NCBI RefSeq assembly: GCF_013170825.1
Contig: NZ_CP033365.1
Coordinates: 1,934,001-1,998,000, forward strand
DNA: 64,000 nt
Direction: 5' to 3'
Origin: Mesorhizobium sp. NZP2298
Lineage (GTDB): Bacteria; Pseudomonadota; Alphaproteobacteria; Rhizobiales; Rhizobiaceae
The number at the start of each line of letters is the position of its first letter. Positions within the stretch are counted from its first letter, which is position 1. This document shows positions 61,201 to 64,000 of the stretch, piece after piece. Under the pieces are notes generated by a model, which made no database searches, was not told the DNA's origin, and was given only the letters and a program-made list of their open reading frames with translations. The position numbers were made by a program, and so were the translations under genes.

Positions 61201-64000
61201 GGCATCTTCGCGCAGTCGGTCGGTGGCTCGGGCGGTGATGGCGGGTTCGCGATGGCGGCCGGCGCCTTTGCCGCGGTAGGCATCGGGGGCAAAGGCGGGG
61301 CCGGCGGTGCCGCAGGCGAGGCAGAGGTCAAGAACACCACCAACATCACGACGAAGGGTTCTCTCTCACACGGCATTCTGGCTCAGTCGGTCGGCGGCGG
61401 TGGCGGCAATGGCGGATCTGTCGGAACGTTTGCTGTCGGTGTGTTCGGCGCAGCTTCCGTGGCGATCGGCGGCGGTGGCGGCGATGGCAATCTCAGCAAC
61501 CAGGTCACGGTTACCCACAAAGGTGACATTCATGTCGGCGGCATGGGCTCGAAGGCCATCCTCGCGCAATCTGTCGGCGGCAGTGGCGGCAATGGCGGCT
61601 CGGCCTATTCAGGCGCGGTCAGCGCCGGTCTCTACGTGTCCGCCTCGGTCGGGGTTGCCGTGGGCGGCGAGGGCGGCAACGGAGGCAATGGCGGCAAGGT
61701 AACGGTTCGGGCCGATGGCAACCTGATTGCTGATACGGACGCAGCCGGTTCCGGCGGCATCGTCGCCCAGTCGATCGGCGGCGGCGGCGGTAATGGCGGT
61801 CGCGCCGCTACGATTTCGGGTGCTGCCAGCACCGGAGTCAGCGTTGCACTCGGTGTCACGGTTGGCGGCTGGGGTGGTGATGGTGGCATGAGCGACCGCG
61901 TCATCGTCGACAGCGGCATGAATGGCGGCGGCAGCATCGTTACCAAAGGCGCCAACGCGATCGGCATTCTCGCACAATCGGTGGCGGGCAGCGGCGGCAA
62001 TGGCGGCGATTCCTGGGGAGCCGCGGGCGGCTTCGGGGTCAATGCCAGTATCAATGCGACGGTTACCATCGGCGGCGGCGGTGGCAAGGGCAACATCAGT
62101 GGCGATGTCTCCGTTCATAACGCCATGACGATCAACACGAGTGGGGACATGAGCGCCGCGATCGTTGCCCAGTCGATCGGCGGCGGCGGCGGCAATGGCG
62201 GGGCGACCAATGGCGCGACGGCCGATCTCGGCACTGAAAACGGCGTCAACGTCGCGGTCAACGTCGGTGTTGGCGGCGCGGGTGGCACAGGCAACAAATC
62301 CGGTGCCGTGGATGTTACGAACTCCGCCAATCTGACCACCGACGGCGATTATTCGTCCGCCATTGTTGCCCAATCGATCGGCGGCGGCGGCGGCATGGGC
62401 GGTGCAACAAACACGCAGGCGTTCCATGTCGGCGGCACCGCGGGCACGAGCGTTACCGCAAATGTCAGCATCGGCGGCAATGGCGGCGACGGCAACGATG
62501 CCGCATGCGCCGCGGACGCGGGCGGTAATGCCACTTGTTTCGACGGCAAGGTCGGTGTCGCGGTCGACAATTCGGGCGAAATCCGCACCAGCGGGTTCAA
62601 CTCGGTCGGCATCCTCGCCATGTCCATCGGCGGCGGCGGCGGCGGCGGCGGCTCGGCTTCGACCAAAGAGGATATCGTCGGCCCAGGCGACGCCGGGGAA
62701 ACCTCGGTCGGTATCGGCGCAGCGATCGCGCTTGGAGCCGGCGGTGCCGGCAACGGCGGCACGGTTTCGGTCACCAACCGCAATCTGATCATCACAGACG
62801 GCGCCGATTCCTATGGCATCAGCGCCAATTCGATCGGTGGTGGCGGCGGCGTCGGCGGCTCGTCCAGCTCCGGCGTGCTTGGTACCTACGCAATCGGCGG
62901 CTCGCTCGGCGGCGCGGGTGGCAAGGGTGGCAATGGCAACCAGGTCGATGTCTCCAACTTGGCCGGCGCAACGATATGGACCAAGCAGGAGCGTTCAATC
63001 GGCATCTTCGCGCAGTCGGTCGGCGGCGGTGGCGGCGCAGGTGGTGCCGGCGAAAGCAAGGGCAAGAGCGATGGCGGTGAAGTCGCGGTAAACCTGTCGC
63101 TTGGCGGCGCGGGTGACGTCGGCGGCAATGGCGGCAAGGTCAATGTCGAAAACGGCGGCATCATTCAAACCGACAAGGCCAATTCCCACGGTATCCTGGC
63201 GCAGTCGATCGGTGGCTCCGGCGGCGTCGGCGGCGCGTCGGGCACGTCATCCAACGATTCGAAGATCGCCATCACGCTGAGCCTCGGTGGGGCTGGCGGT
63301 GCCGGCGGTAGCAGCGACAAGGTTCACGTCCAGAACTTGAAGAGCGGTTCGATCCTGACGCAAGACGACAACTCGCACGGTATCTTCGCACAGTCGGTGG
63401 GCGGCGGCGGCGGCGCGGGCGGCGCGGGCTCGACGGAGACCGGCAAGGCCGAGACGGCAGTCACCATGTATATCGGCGGCCAGGCGGCAGCGGCAGCACC
63501 GGCGGCAGGTGGTCAACAACTCCGGCAGGATTGAAACGCTGGGCTATATCTCGCACGGCATTTTTGCCCAGTCGGTCGGCGGCGGCGGCGGCGCTTCGGG
63601 CGCCGCGACCGGTGCATCGGAAGCGGACATGACAATCGGTGGCGGCGCCAGCGTACCCAACGGGATTCCGATCCCGGTGATCGGCGGCCCCGACAACAAG
63701 GCCGATGGCGGCAAGGTCACCGTCACCAACGATGGCGAGATCATCACACACAAGGACGGTTCATACGGCATCTTCGCCCAGTCCATCGGCGGCGGCGGCG
63801 GTTATGGCGGAACGGTTTCGTCCGACTTCGCCGGGTCCGATTCCTTTGCCCTCAGCCTCGGCGGCAAGGGTGGCAATGGCGGCGATGGCGGCGATGTCCG
63901 GGTTGAGGTTTCCGGCTCGATCGAAACCTTTGGCGACCGCGCGCATGGCGTTGTGGCGCAGTCGGTCGGGGGCGGCGGCGGCGTGGGCGGCGATGCAAAA
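58273..64000 (+). CDS. Giant glycine-rich repeat autotransporter-type adhesin, 3' end beyond window, apparent frameshifts
   Basis: Reads as a secreted surface protein. An extended N-terminus (MALVSKRTVARWPFGL, resembling the extended signal of large autotransporters) leads to a hydrophobic signal core LALLLGATALVGLVSIHAQ. The rest is a repeat array: units of about 57-80 residues each ending in a core of the type G-I-x-x-Q-S-(V/I)-G-G-G-G-G-N-G-G. I count 23 cores before 63534 and three more (near 63571, 63778 and 63958) in another frame. The first frame stops at 63534 (TGA). Restoring one G near 63484 and one A near 63507 would reopen a continuous frame to the window end. The C-terminal beta-barrel expected for type V secretion is not in view. 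One unit carries two Cys (ACAADAGGNATC), the only ones seen. Confidence 0.8.

Noticed and set aside
59300-63970. Regularly spaced short repeats that might suggest a CRISPR array
   Set aside because: Spacing is ~170-250 bp, repeats are translated Gly-rich cores in one frame, and no cas genes are present.

Overview
The window is a GC-rich chromosomal segment (intergenic DNA is clearly more AT-rich) of an alphaproteobacterium of the order Hyphomicrobiales. Gene families and local gene orders (rpoN-hpf-ptsN behind lptCAB, sppA-ihfB-lapA, DUF1150 next to hsp20, a cysG-DUF2849-cysI-cysH-DUF934 sulfur operon, an OlsB-type acyltransferase) fit Mesorhizobium best. That assignment is from family knowledge, not from a database search. 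No rRNA, tRNA, insertion sequence, phage or CRISPR array was seen; most of the window reads as core chromosome.

Layout. 1-7 kb: end of a class A penicillin-binding protein, an SDR enzyme, a divergent MDR oxidoreductase/AraC regulator pair, a CPA2 antiporter and a host-attachment family protein. 7.3-12.2 kb: assimilatory sulfate reduction and siroheme operon, interrupted by a long palindromic repeat. 12.3-19 kb: GMC flavoprotein, DJ-1/PfpI protein, fatty acid desaturase, a small NepR-like ORF, grpE with a heat-shock-type promoter, a TRIC-family membrane protein, and olsB behind a good PhoB box. 19-25 kb (minus strand): hybrid histidine kinase, AcuI-type reductase, lspA, two RNA methyltransferase-like genes. 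25-28 kb: YafY-type regulator with VOC and EVE proteins, ornithine cyclodeaminase-like gene, lapA, ihfB, sppA. 29.8-35.2 kb: lptC-lptA-lptB, rpoN, hpf, ptsN, i.e. LPS export followed by sigma-54 and nitrogen-PTS regulation. 35-41 kb: DUF1150 and hsp20 with a sigma-32-like promoter, nucleoside hydrolase, two tandem small membrane-anchored paralogues, LysE exporter, amidase, ribokinase. 41-43 kb: a four-gene secreted cluster with two spore-coat-U (SCPU) proteins and a PapD-like chaperone candidate but no usher. 43-50.5 kb: Ada-like methyltransferase, class I methyltransferase, DUF2244, nth, DUF2214, GNAT, GGDEF-EAL protein. 50.8-57 kb: IclR regulator divergent from tctC-tctB-tctA, a CaiB/BaiF CoA-transferase and a citrate-synthase-fold citryl-CoA lyase. 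57-64 kb: NUDIX hydrolase, small Q-rich secreted protein, and a giant glycine-rich repeat autotransporter-type adhesin that runs off the window and carries an apparent double frameshift.

Most noteworthy: (i) the IclR/TctCBA/CoA-transferase/citryl-CoA-lyase operon, which reads as uptake of a tricarboxylate, CoA activation and aldol-type cleavage, independent of ATP-citrate lyase and of the CitDEF complex; (ii) the usher-less SCPU secretion cluster; (iii) the repeat adhesin with at least 26 GI-x-x-Q-S-(V/I)-G-G-G-G-G modules; (iv) two copies of a roughly 140-bp palindromic element lying exactly against stop codons; (v) readable regulatory sites: PhoB box before olsB, RpoH-like promoters before hsp20 and grpE, and a palindromic operator before the cys operon.
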